The notes beneath the pieces were generated by a model, which worked only from the letters and a program-made list of their open reading frames with translations, did not search any database and had not been told where the DNA came from. A stretch of 64,000 nucleotides of DNA from Effrenium voratum (lineage: Eukaryota > Sar > Dinophyceae > Suessiales > Symbiodiniaceae), in contig CAUJNA010003298.1 of NCBI GenBank assembly GCA_963377175.1, positions 219,501-283,500 of the forward strand, read 5' to 3'. The translations under genes were made by a program, and so were the position numbers. Each line of letters starts with the position of its first letter. Position 1 is the stretch's first letter. Shown here one piece after another: positions 24,001 through 36,000 of the stretch.

Positions 24001-27000
24001 CAGCTTCATTTTCGTTTGCAGGGTACACGTTCAGCAAGCCTAAGCACAGCCCCGGAAAAAAAAGAAAAAAAAAGGAAAAAAAAGGATGCCCTTGGTGGCA
24101 TGCGGCATGTTTTTTGTGGACGGGGTTTCCCTTTAAAATCCAGTACCAAAAGGAGGTGCCTGTTTCCTTATCCTATGGAAGTCCAATGGAGGTTAGACCT
24201 TTTGCTTGCACCCAAGGTCTGTGAGCTAAGTGGTTGTTACTCTCCGGACCTGCAGTTAACCGGGTGCTTGGCAGGGTTGTGGGAACAAGGGGTTTCCACC
24301 CCACTTCTGTGATACAAAGTGCGTGCTGTGTGGGAGGGAGTGTGAAGATACAGTAACTCATAGTAAATCAGGGGCTGGGAGCCACAGTCAGGTTGCATTG
24401 TTGAATACGTGGTTCTCCAACTGTCAGCTGTTTTGTTTGTAGGGAAGAGGGCAGGAAAGGATTGGGGAAGTAGATACCTTATTGTGGTAAATAACCTGTA
24501 CACTTCCAAGACGATAGCAAACCAGCACAATCGGTGCTTGGTGCTGACTCTCTACCAGAGGGACCCCCCCAATAAATATTCGGGGGGATGCTGATAAACA
24601 AAGGACCTACAATCAGAACCCGGGCAACTGAAGGATAGGGACGATTCCAACCATGAATAGCTGCGGGCGACCCTTAGCTTGCTTACATGATTTTGGGTAG
24701 GCTATTTTGCTACTACTCAGTTTTGACTATGGCTCAGGGGGTGAATCCGGTCCAGGATTTTTTTGAGGAAGCCTGAGTCGCCTTTGTCGCCACCTGACCC
24801 GCTATTCTTGGGCAATGCCGTTTTCATCCGTTTTTGTTTTTGTTAGTTTGCTACATCAGTCATTGTCCAAAGCGGATTTGAGCTTTTGCCATCCTGCCCT
24901 TGATATAAATAGGGGGTAGGTGCACCACCCATTCTAGTCCATTTTAGTGGGGATTGGGATGTTCACTGGGGGTACGGGATTTTGACCCATGGCCATATGA
25001 GGGCCGTCCTAAAACCCCAGTCTTCGGTTTTAATTATCGCCGAACGGGGAGAAGTAAAAGTTGGCAAAAGCTGTGCGCGCGCAAGGAGCGCGCAAGTGCG
25101 GCCCAAGGGACGCGCAAGGTTACAGTTTGAAGGGTTTCATGTACTGATGTTGCCTAGCTTCATGAAAGGAGGTGATATTTTCTTGCTGTACTTGTGCTTT
25201 TCCAATCAGTCAGGCGCCAAACGAAGCCAACGCTTCTGCGGTCTTGACTTCAACAATCAGCAACTGACACGACAAAATCCGCGCAAGCCGCGCGCAAGCC
25301 GCGCGCAAGCCGCGCGCAAGTTGCGCGCAAGCACGAGAAGCCCCAGCAAAACATCTGGCCATTCATGCTGTCTCGGATGTCCTTAGCGGCGCGGTTCAAT
25401 CACTGGATAGGCATCCGCAACATGCACTTTCCTTCTTTCAGGCTGTGTCCAAGCTGTGTGGCAGAGCCTGCTGTTCTTTCTGTTGAGTCAAGGGTATGTT
25501 GCTGGCATTGAATTGTCGGGAGCGACCTCAGCGGGAAAAGTCTTTGTGGGTTGCTGTGTGAACGACAAACACAGTGCTTAGAAAAGCTTGCGCGCAATCC
25601 ACACGAAAACTTCGCAAACCGAGGTCAACGAAAACGAGTTTCTGCGCCACTGTGCGCGCGCAAGTCCGCGCAAGTGCCGCGCAAGTGCGGCCCAAGGGCC
25701 CAATCGCGGGCAAAGGAATATAGGACAACCCCCATATGCTTCCACAAAGAGCTTTCAGCTGAGCGCCGCACAGCCTTCCGCTTTTTCCTTTTTTCCGGAC
25801 TGCGTGGCATTTTTTCCGCTGCTCCACTCCTGGCAGATTGTTCGGGTGGGAACATGATGACTATCCTCACGCCCCAAAGACGGCCTGAGGGCTTGTTCTT
25901 TGCTTAGTGGGGGGTCTAAGCAGCTTGGCACTTTCCATGTTTGTGGCCGGAGGAGCCGGACAGAACAGCCAAAGGAAGCAAATGGTTAATCCAGCGATCA
26001 GCCAACCCCAGACTTGGCGTCCACGCTGTCCAAGTCATAGCCTGTTTCGTGAAAGCAGTCAGCTACGCACAAGGGTTTTGGCGGGCTCATTTCTTCTTTT
26101 GCCGCCTTCTAATGACTGTCTAAGTCTTGTGTTCCGAGCCTCAAAACAATGACCAGACACTTTTTTGGACAGCACTTGGGATTTTGGACATGGGAAAAAG
26201 CAGGTGTTTGGGGGGGGGGTGCTGCTATTGGGTCCTTTCGTTTTCCTTTTCCCGGCATTTCAGAAGCCCAACTTCTGCCCTCCCGATGGAGCAACAGCAG
26301 GCGGCTTGGCCAGCTTGACGGTCTGGCCCGGCGACGTCGATGCCGGGAAGTTCGTGGGCATGAAGGCGATCCGGGCTCTCGGCGGGCGAGAAATTTGGAA
26401 CCTGAGACTACGGACACTGGTTTAGTACCCCGCGACGCCACTCTCCCTATTAGAGATACTTGAAGACTTGCTGCCTTTTTTGTTTGGACTGTAAGCTTCC
26501 TTTTTGGAAAGGCTATCGTGGTAAATAACAAGTCTGGCGTTTTTCACGATCTTTTTCGCAGGTCGGAGAGTGAAGATCTGCCCCTTTCGGAAAGGCCCTT
26601 TCTAGAAATTCCGATCAGGGCCCCGGCCCCCCCCGAAACGGTTGATTTCTGTTTTGCATTTTGAAAGGCAAAGGCCTCCCTTCCAATTCCACATGTTTCC
26701 ACTCGGCTCATTGTTTTCCAGTTCCCAGTCAGCGGAGCCCTGGCTGTCGACAGGTTTTGGCCGGGTCAGTCCAGTCTTGGGTCGCACGATCCGGGCCCAA
26801 CATTTCCATGAAGGTGCCATGGGGAACACCTTTGTGTTTTCGTCCTGGAAGCGTGATCCAGCAGCTCGTTTTGGCAGTTGCCGGTCCTTACCTTCATTCG
26901 GGTAGGTATGTCTTTTTTAGAATGCCGAAGGTTTTAAAAAGCGAAATGAAAAGGAAAGCCGAAGCCATTTTGGGGGACTCAACCTCAAAAAGACGAGCCC

Positions 27001-30000
27001 CTCGACATTCCCAAAACTCTTGAAATTCCAACCTTTCTGCAGGCTTCGCCGCCGGAGGAGTACCTGGTCTACACTAAGAATGAGCAGCAGGCAACGCTGC
27101 GAGCCGACATCACCATGTTGGTTTCTGGATTTCCCGATTCTGATGCGGATTTGGATGTCAAGATATATATGTAATACATATATATATGTGTATATATATA
27201 TATATGCATATGCGGTTTCTGCATGACTTATGGCGAGCTCACCTGGGGGTATAGCAAGCTCACCGTGAATTATACCTGGCAATCCCTGAATGCAGCTGAA
27301 TGCAGCTGTGGGAATCACAATAAAGTTTGCAGACCAATGGTTCGCTGGAGGTTTTGGACGGCTCGCCGGGCCTTTTTTTTGGGTGTCTGACTCGAACCCT
27401 TTGGTCCGAGTTGGGAAGGAAACCATTGGGGTGCATCCTTTTGTGCGACCCCCTTTTTGGATGACGAGAGAAGAGGAAGCCATCAGTTCCGGTTTCGAGA
27501 TAAGTTGATTTGGGGTCCGGAAGAAATTGCGCAGCGGCTTGCCCTTCTTCCCCCCCCCAAAAGAAAACATAAGAACAAACGAAACATATTAAAGCGGTTG
27601 ATCGAACCCTTCAATCAGAACTCCTTGTATAAGAAACTTCTTTCAGAGGTCCGTGTTCAAAGGCCCTGTGGATGACCGCCCACTGAACATCTTGCTGAGC
27701 CGTGGTCGACATGTAGGCTAAATCTCCCACTCTGATGGAAACAGCAGAGTCCCTGCAATTTGTGTGCTTAGAACGTACAGAGTCCTTCATGACTACTTCC
27801 CCTTGAGCTGTGCACTTGAGCTATCCCCTTTCAAGAAGCACCAAAGGGACATCAACTAAACTTCGCAGCCAACACATGCAGTTAAGCCCCCCCCCCCCAA
27901 AACAAGAAAACAGAGTTCTAGTTGGACCCCTGTCGGTCTTGGCCTGGGATTGGTCTTCTGAAGTCGAAGCCCACATCGCTGAAGGGACGTCCAGTCGCCT
28001 TTCCCGAGTCAAACGTACCGTTTGGTGTACATCATGCAGCTGAACAAATGCTCGATGTGGATTCCAAGAAGTTTGCCTTTGCCTTTGTCACGGCATTCAA
28101 ACAACGGTGGTAACATGTCACAGCTGCTCGGCGCTTTCGCGAGGCCTTCTTCCTGAGTGAGGGCGTGGTTCATGAGTTCTCCATCCACTTCCCCCTGAGC
28201 TTTCAGAGCCTCAACCAGAAGCTCGACATGGGACAGGCCAGCGCAAAGCCCGAATCGTTTGCTGCCTCTCTTTGCGAGGCCTAGGCTTTGTTTGGGCTTG
28301 AATTGGAGAGGCCTCAGGGGATTTAAAAGTCCATGGGAATGCCTTGACAAATCGAGCAAAGTCCTTGACAAGTCTGTAAGTCTGTATGGCAATTTGGAGC
28401 AACGTTGGAGACCTTCAGTGTTTTGTAATGAGCTATTGGCACTTAAGTGCCGATGGAAAGAGGCACGTAGCATCGACGAGAAGTTGTAAAGCCAGAATAC
28501 ATGAATGCAATAATTCTACCTGCATGCTACCTTGTATAGCGCTAAAAAAAAAGAAGTCCTCAGCAGAAACATGGTCGCAACTGCCTATCATCTGAGCAGC
28601 GGCGCCATAGACGCTTGTAATGAAAAGTAACAAAGGGGTGTCCTATAGAGCCCCCGCGAAAGCCAAAACGCGGGCAGCGAAAACTTGCAAAAGCTTATCG
28701 CGAAAGCGCCCAAAGAAGGTCCCGCCGCGAAAGCCCCGCGAAGGCGTGCATTCCGAAGGGTGTGTTGCGCACAGTCCGCCACAGAAGCGCCGCGCAAACA
28801 CACTCCAAAGGAAACGAAGCCAAGACTTGAAGGCGAAAGGGCGCCTGTTCAAGCAAGCTCATGGTGCTGTTTTCAATACGTCAAGGGCTTTCTGTACACC
28901 CTCATGTTTGGAGGGTGCTCTGCATTTTTCTTCTGCTCCCCTTCGCAGAGCTCTGATTTCTGAATGCGACATGTTGCCCAGGACAACCCTAGGAAAGGCC
29001 TCGAATAGGTGTGGACAGTGGAAAGGCCTCGAAAAGAAATGGTCATGCGCCGATCTTTGAGCGAGGACAGAACTGAGAAGCCCAAAGAACCGGCGGCGCT
29101 CCTAAAACATCCTAAAACCAACCTTTTTCTTGTGGCAATTGCAGCCTTCATAGTTTTAGTTTCACTGAAAGAAGAGAGAACAACGGCAATAAGCGCTGAA
29201 GCTTTGTCGACATGCGAAAGCCAGGATCATGACGCTACAGGCGCTTGCAGCCGCTTCTTTGACAGATCGCGCACGCATGCCGAAAGGCAGGAGCTGCCAA
29301 TGAAGCGAAACAGGCTTTGCTACAAACCTACGGGCGCGAAGGCCGTGAAACGGCGGGGTTGCTTGGCGTGGATGCTCGCCAGGAGAATGTGTGGCCTTTT
29401 GACATATCATCTAGGTCCCCCAGTAGTGCCCTTCTACCCCTGTTTTGGGGGAGGGTTCCCCTACTAAAATAGACTACCAAAAAAAGGGGTACCCTTATTC
29501 TAACCTCTCTACTGGAGGACCTAGTCATACATCAAGGCCTCTTGCGGAGGCCCATTGCCGGGCCATTAGCGCACATACCTCAAATTCTCTGCTACACGCC
29601 CCTGCGACAGCGATGTACGGCCTTGGTGTCGCTTTGGGGATGCTCCTAAGGCTTCGGCGGGCTAGCCTTGGCTATTTGGGTATGGGTCAAAATTAAAGCA
29701 CCAGGAATTTGACCGCAGGTCTTGGTCCATTTTTCCATTTATCAGGGTTCCATTAGGGTACCCATTTTTGTCCCACAGCCATTTATAAATAGTCGCTTGG
29801 CATCTTCCATTCAGCGGAAATGCAGCTATCCAAGTAAAGTATAGTTATTTGGCCAGATGGATACGTCTCAACTCATTGTTTGCGGAAGCATGCTGCACAC
29901 GCATGAGCAAAAAGAGTTGCTTCGTGGATTTCAATCAAGCTTTGGAGGAGTGCAACGGCTTATTTGTTGCATCCATGTCCTTTATATATGCATATACATA

Positions 30001-33000
30001 CATATACAGTATTATATATACATCGAATATTATGCGAATATGTGTATATATATATATATGAATAATACATATTGTATGTATTATATACTAGGCCCGGGAT
30101 TGCACCCACCTAAATTGGCCAACAAGAGGTCTATGAGTTCTGGCCTCCCGTCAAAGGGAGACACATGACATTCGACTTTGCGGACATTAGAGGATTGCTT
30201 TGTTGTTTCGCTGGTATCCTTTGGAATGTTGAAGGCAACTAGTTAGAGCCAGCCACAGCTGAGTGTCAGGCTCAAGTCATTTGACAGACTCAGCTGGTCG
30301 ATGTCCGGAACGCACCCATGCGTGGAATTGAGGCAGACATTCTTGGACAGATCAAGTTTTGTGCTCTCATTCCGGCCATCGTCAAACGGCTCAAGATTCA
30401 ATGGAGGGTATTTCGATCAAGTTGAGACCGAGAACATCTGGATTTGCATGGTGCGGGCGAAGCCAAAGAAGGCGACGCCTGGCGGTGGAGCAACTTCAAT
30501 GCAGACACGCCGCGACATTGAAGCATTTGACGGAAGCTGGCCTGAAAGAACACCTTCCAGGACACATGCAGAACAAGTGTTCAGTATCGAGACGGTTTGC
30601 TCAGCTGACAGCTCGGACATGTATTGCCGTCGCTTGCGACAGGCTCAATGCATCCTAATGGATCTCAATAGCGGATGTTTCTCTTTGCGACGACGGCGTG
30701 GCTTGTCCGTGGGGCGGAAGACAAGTGTGCTCGACACGCTTTAGCGCGCCCTGCAGTACTTCTTTTGACATTCACTGCAAGGTCAAGTCTATATGGACCG
30801 GAATCTCCATGTCATCTTTGTTGCCAGCAGCCGAGGTAGTAAAGGCTGCACATGTTGCTGCTTGAACGTTTGTGGTTATTTGTATGGTGGACGCGTGTGG
30901 GGGGAGGGGGGAGATTTTGTCAACCTTTTTCTGCAGAGTGTTAGGAATTGAGGAATGGTCTCCAGTAACCCTTCGTCAACCCAATGTGAGTAGCCTTAAC
31001 TCACATTCTTAGCGCCCCCTAAGCGGCTCCAACCCTGGCAATTCAATCAAATTGAAATCTCTGCAAACAAGCAAATATGTCCCATGTCATTGCAATATTC
31101 GAGCTCGCCTGAGTTTACAAAAGTTCAACTTCAACGCATATGGCAGTGGCTCCAATAGATGTACCAACATGGCCGCCTTGGTACATGGAACCAAAGACTA
31201 AAACCTGCGTAAGCCTAGCTCTTGAATTTTGAGCCACACCCATATATCCACAACCAAATCGCGGACGGGGCGTCAGGTGGCTCAGTGGCCTTTGCTGGTC
31301 TACCTCCACGGCGCGGGGGGCGGCAGCTTCCTGTCCTACAGCAAGAAGGCGTTGCGCCAGGAAGGCCTGGCGCCGGGCGCCAGAATTCTGCGCGACGTTT
31401 CCGTTGGATGGACTAAAGAAACTGGTTGGGCCCATAGGTGTCCTTTTTAGCTCAGTTTGATTAGAAATAGATGGCACTGGTTTAGACGCAAGCACATGGC
31501 CGTGGGTCGTTAAACCAATGGGATCCCATTTTGAGGTTTTCGGTGCACCACCCAGTTTAGAACCGATTTTAGTGGGCATTGGGATGTTCACTGGGGGTAC
31601 GGGGTTTTGACTCATGGCCACATCAGTGGTGAGTTATGACCAAGTTGCGGAAGTTCCGTTTGACCTGGAACTAGAAACCTGAAGGGGCCGTAAGGGATCC
31701 CTTTAGACTTTAGCCTTCTTGTCACAATCAGGTACGAAAAAAGCGTGTGGCCAGGTCTGGGTTAGTTAAGACTTAGGTTCCTGTGCTCTTTCAGTGAGCA
31801 AGAATAGTGCACATTGTCATAAACCCTTGTGTAGGGATTTTCTATTGTTAAGAGGAATGACCATATATAACCCATATGAGGAGTGTTGGCCATGGTGCAA
31901 TGGTGATTTCTGCCATCCACACCGAACACCCTTCCCAGGTGGACCTAAGACCTGAGTAAGGGGTTGTCGAGGCAAAGAGACCTTCCCCTTTACTGTTTAA
32001 GTACCAAAAAGCGCAATCACTAACTTTTTTTGGGAGCGGCTTCCTGTTGTAATCAACAAGTTGCCACCGGGGTCAGGGTAGAGCGAGGAAGGGGCTTAGG
32101 GCTATGAATCACCGCCTAGCAACTGATTGTCATGAAACCTTTAGGAGTCGAAACAAGCTTCATGAGGATTCCTTGTTAAGGCAAGCACGACCATGATCGA
32201 CATGCGGAGCTTTGACCATGCTGAGTGATTTCAGTTGATTCGCATATTTTATGGCGACTGAGTTTTATGCTAGCAATATGATGTATAGATTGAATATATA
32301 TATATATATGTACGTATTTATTGCCAGACTGAGCTTACCATCTAAGCATGAGTCGATTTTTTGAGATGTATCCAAATGTTTACCTGCAAACCAACCGGGC
32401 ACTACCTCAAACTCACACACCAATTGCTCCCGTTGCAATGTTTTCTAAAAAAGGTGCGGTGATGAGCTTGTCGCGGGTCCTTCCCTTCGGGTAGCCAGCC
32501 AGTTGACCATGTGTCTTTGTCCCTTGGGACATCAACCTTCAGCCAAAAGGAGCATCTACATCATACCCTGGATGTCACCCTCCATCTCGCAGGCTGCTCT
32601 AGGAAGCCACGCTCACTTGCAACCAAAGCAAATCCACCAGATCTGAGTTGCTGCTTTGCAACGTTGGGCCTTTGAAGTCAAGATTCCAAAGGCTGACCCA
32701 GTATATTTCAAATCCTTTGGGCAAGCGAGTGAAGGCAAGGAAGAGGGACCTATGTTCACGGAGTTCGTCCCAGTCAGGCAAATTCACAATGGCAGGCAAG
32801 GGCCAGGGAATTATTTGGCTTCAGGCCTCATCTCAGTAGCCTCTAGCCCTTGAGTGTCCTTTCAGGGGGGGGCATTGGTAGGGTTCCGAATAGACGAGTT
32901 TCGCAATATTCCTCACTCGGAAGTTCCCTTACATGCCCGACATGAACCTACCCTGCCCAATTAGCAGTTTGTCTTCGAGGGTACCGTTTTCACCATGGCT

Positions 33001-36000
33001 TAGAAGGGAACCACCAGGACAACTACGATTTGGGGGGGGTCCATTTGCCATTTTGACACACCTATGATAGGTCACCTATGTGTAAGGAGGATGTTGGGGA
33101 TGTGTGCCCTGGCCATCTATTAGCAGTTATTTTGGTTGCGATGTCCAGATCCGGTGGCTGGTTTGAAAGGGAAGCATGCTTGACTTGGTTGTTTGGGGAT
33201 TCGTGGGGCAGGGCTTTTGTGGGATGGCCCAATGTAACTGGTTTTCTTGGGTCGCATGGTTGAAATGAAGCTACATTTATTCAGCATGTTTGGTTGGGCT
33301 GGGGGCCAGGGCAAAAGCTGAGGTAGTTGCATCATGGAAGGGATACGTCTTCAGTTTAGTTTCATGGAGGTGTTGCCCTTTAGGCACGATAAGCATCCAA
33401 GAAAGCTTGCAGCCATACTCCTCCAAGCGAGGCTGTGCTTTCTTTGGGGGTACCCCCAAAATAGTGGTTTTCCTTGAGGTTTCCCTTTACGTCTACAAAA
33501 GAGGGGTACCCTCAAGAAACTCAACAAAGCCAGCTGTTTTCCGAGGAGTTCGAGAGTTGAACTTGCTTTTCGTGCAGGTGAGAAACATAATATTTGGAAA
33601 ATGTACGAGAGGATTCTGGAGCTAACCTGGCATGCTTCGCAGAAGCCTGCGTGATTTTCAGGAGCTCCCTTGTTTTAGTAGTACAACAGTTTGTACAAGT
33701 TGCACCAAGACAGACTGGTTCGGGAGCAATGTGTCCGGCTGTTATGCCATTTGCTGACTAATTGTGCATCGGCGGCAGGAAGGTCAGTCGAACAGAACAA
33801 GCCTGGGGAGAACTGAGCAACTTGTTTCCTTGCATCCATGTTTTCATGTTGTCTGAGCCCAATCCAAAGCCTCATCCAACAATCAGCGTTTCTCAAGATT
33901 GAACCCAGCAAGCTTCAGTGCACGCAGGAACCATTTTTGCAGCGGAGAATTTCATCATTATCTCGCCCCATTGCTGCTCGGTTTGCAGCGTTCAGGCACT
34001 GGCCGGAAGTAAGCATTGAAACAACAAGGTGTTGTTCCATTCAGATAAATCTACGGAACGGCATACTGAGGCCCAAAGCATCAATCACATGTGATTGTTT
34101 GATGCTCGTTTGGCCATTCTTCGTGAGCGAGGCGAGGCAGGCAAGCACTTTCTGCACCACTTTCAGTCATATGATTAGTCGACTGTCGCCTGTTACATCC
34201 GGTCACACTGCACACAAGGGCCAACCAACTGCCTACTTCGTGGATGGGCTTTTGTTACACGAAACTCCGACAAAAGTATATAGTGGTATATGGTCCATGT
34301 TTCACGGATGTTGGGTGGTGGGCTCACTTAATTAACCGCACAACACAGGATTTAGACAGTTTCAGGTCCAACCCACATTTTGATTCTGTGGCTACTGGCA
34401 ACCCAGAGAAACTAAGTCCCTGGTTGATCAACAGGTGGACGTCTCAGTTTGGAGGGAGTTGTTGGTGGGGCAACACCCCACCCCCCCAACAAGCCACCCA
34501 CGAGGTTCACGTTTAAACGGGGACATGTGAAAGCTGGTGAAGGGCAACCAACCAAGTGGGAGTCTAGTGTCAGTTTGGTGTCTAGTGTCTGTGTTGTTTT
34601 GTTTTAATCAACTTCCATTCCCAGCCTTTGGTTGTGCAAGCTAAGAGACTAACCAAGCAACGCGCGACGTAGGTCTTTGACTACCTAACGATTCAAGAAA
34701 ATAAGCTGGGGAGTAGATGGCTAACACGCCAACAAAGCATATAGCTATTTAGCGAGACAACTAACAAGACACAACTAGCTAACTTGCTAAGTAGCTAATT
34801 CACTCACGACTTTCAGCTAGCCAGCTAATCTTGCCGCTGCTTTGCATGGTCTCATATTTTTTGGGCTGTGTTCCACTGTCCGATGTTGCTTGCTTGCTAT
34901 CTGGTGTAAACACGGTGCGGCCAAGTTTCAAAGGCCAGCATTTTCATTTAGCCAGGAAGGAGGTTGAACTCCAGGTGCTTGCCACGTTTCTTGGTTTTTG
35001 CACACGGGATGTCCAATACTTCAAAGGAGGGCAGTTCCATCAGCCAAGCAGCAAACTATGTGAAGTGCAGTAGGGGCCGCCAAAATGATGGTTGTCCTGT
35101 TGGTGTCTCTTTGAAACCACCAAACATGGCTACCAACAATACAAAAGCAAGACAGCCCACGTTCCAGACGTTCAAAACAGACGAGGCAAGTGGAAGTGGA
35201 AGCAGCAGCCGCAAGCTTGGGTTCTGGATCTGATAGACGCCTGGCTGCAACTCAGAGGTGTGGGTCTCAACTGAGAGGGGGGGTTTTCCCTTTAAGTCGG
35301 GAGTTAAATATTTTGAGGGGTCCTCAAAGGGGTAGAAAACCTTTTAGTTGTCCCTGGTTGGCTACTATTTTTGGTGAAGTGAACCTTTTCTGGGTCCCCA
35401 ATAGGCAACTGAGGGTGTGGTTTCTCTATAAGCCACCACGGAGCACTTTTGAGGATGGACCCAGTGTGGGTGTGGTCCTTTTTCGGGGCTTGTCCCCCTT
35501 TGACTGGTGGACCGATTGTTTTCCGTGTCCGTTTGTTTCGAGAGCCTGTGTGTTGCGTCACTTGAGTCGGACCGCTCCCCTTGGCGCAAGGGAAAATAAT
35601 GTATTCCCCGTTGGGTGGGAAACCAACCACAGAGCATGGTGATTCGCAGGGTTTCCCTGTTCCCTGCGTCAGCTTTCCCCCAAGTTGGTGATTCGGCATC
35701 GCGCTTGGGGTGAGGTACAGCAGCCGGTCGTTTCAGGAACTACGGATTTCACTCCAATGTCAAGACATCAAAGCCTAGCCACCCCAGTTGAGGATCAGAT
35801 TGCCACTTTCACTGTTTCCGGGATCAACTGGACATTTGACACGTAGGTTAGCCAACCACAAAGCCTAGTATGCAAATAGGCCATATGACATATTGTTTCT
35901 ATTTTCTTTCTACATGTGTTTTTTCTCTAGGAGACTCCGCAAAATGGTGGCTTTCCTGTTGGCTTCCCTTCAAGCCACCAAGAAGCCGGGGTACCCTCAA

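Larger units (their letters stand above)
23041..26300. other. Intron B6-B7
   Basis: Holds M3 copies (23624, 24118), a truncated M2 (24915-24999), a purine-rich A tract (24056-24085) and GCGCAAG arrays (25070-25700). No other exon seen. Confidence 0.5.
27091..31285. other. Intron B8-B9
   Basis: Holds TA tracts (27163-27208, 29985-30085), a full M1 (29411-29524), M2 copies (29674, 31137), a Lys/Arg-rich GCGAAAGC region (28640-28830) and an unassigned unique island at 30290-30760. Confidence 0.5.
31392..35185. other. Intron(s) B9-B10
   Basis: Holds an M2a copy (31493-31624), an M3 copy (33441-33512) and AGCTA-rich sequence (34620-34840). A 165-codon + frame at 33838-34335 has no recognisable motif. 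A hydrolase strand (V-V-S-P) is expected here but was not found. Confidence 0.45.

Noticed and set aside
26955..26990. Possible relict spliced-leader sequence (AGCCATTTTGGGGGACTCAAC)
   Set aside because: It matches the dinoflagellate leader only over AGCCATTTTGG and then diverges; no leader-length match was found by eye in the window.
33838..34335. 165-codon + frame
   Set aside because: No motif, no GC3 bias, no splice or phase link to the chains; left as intron sequence.
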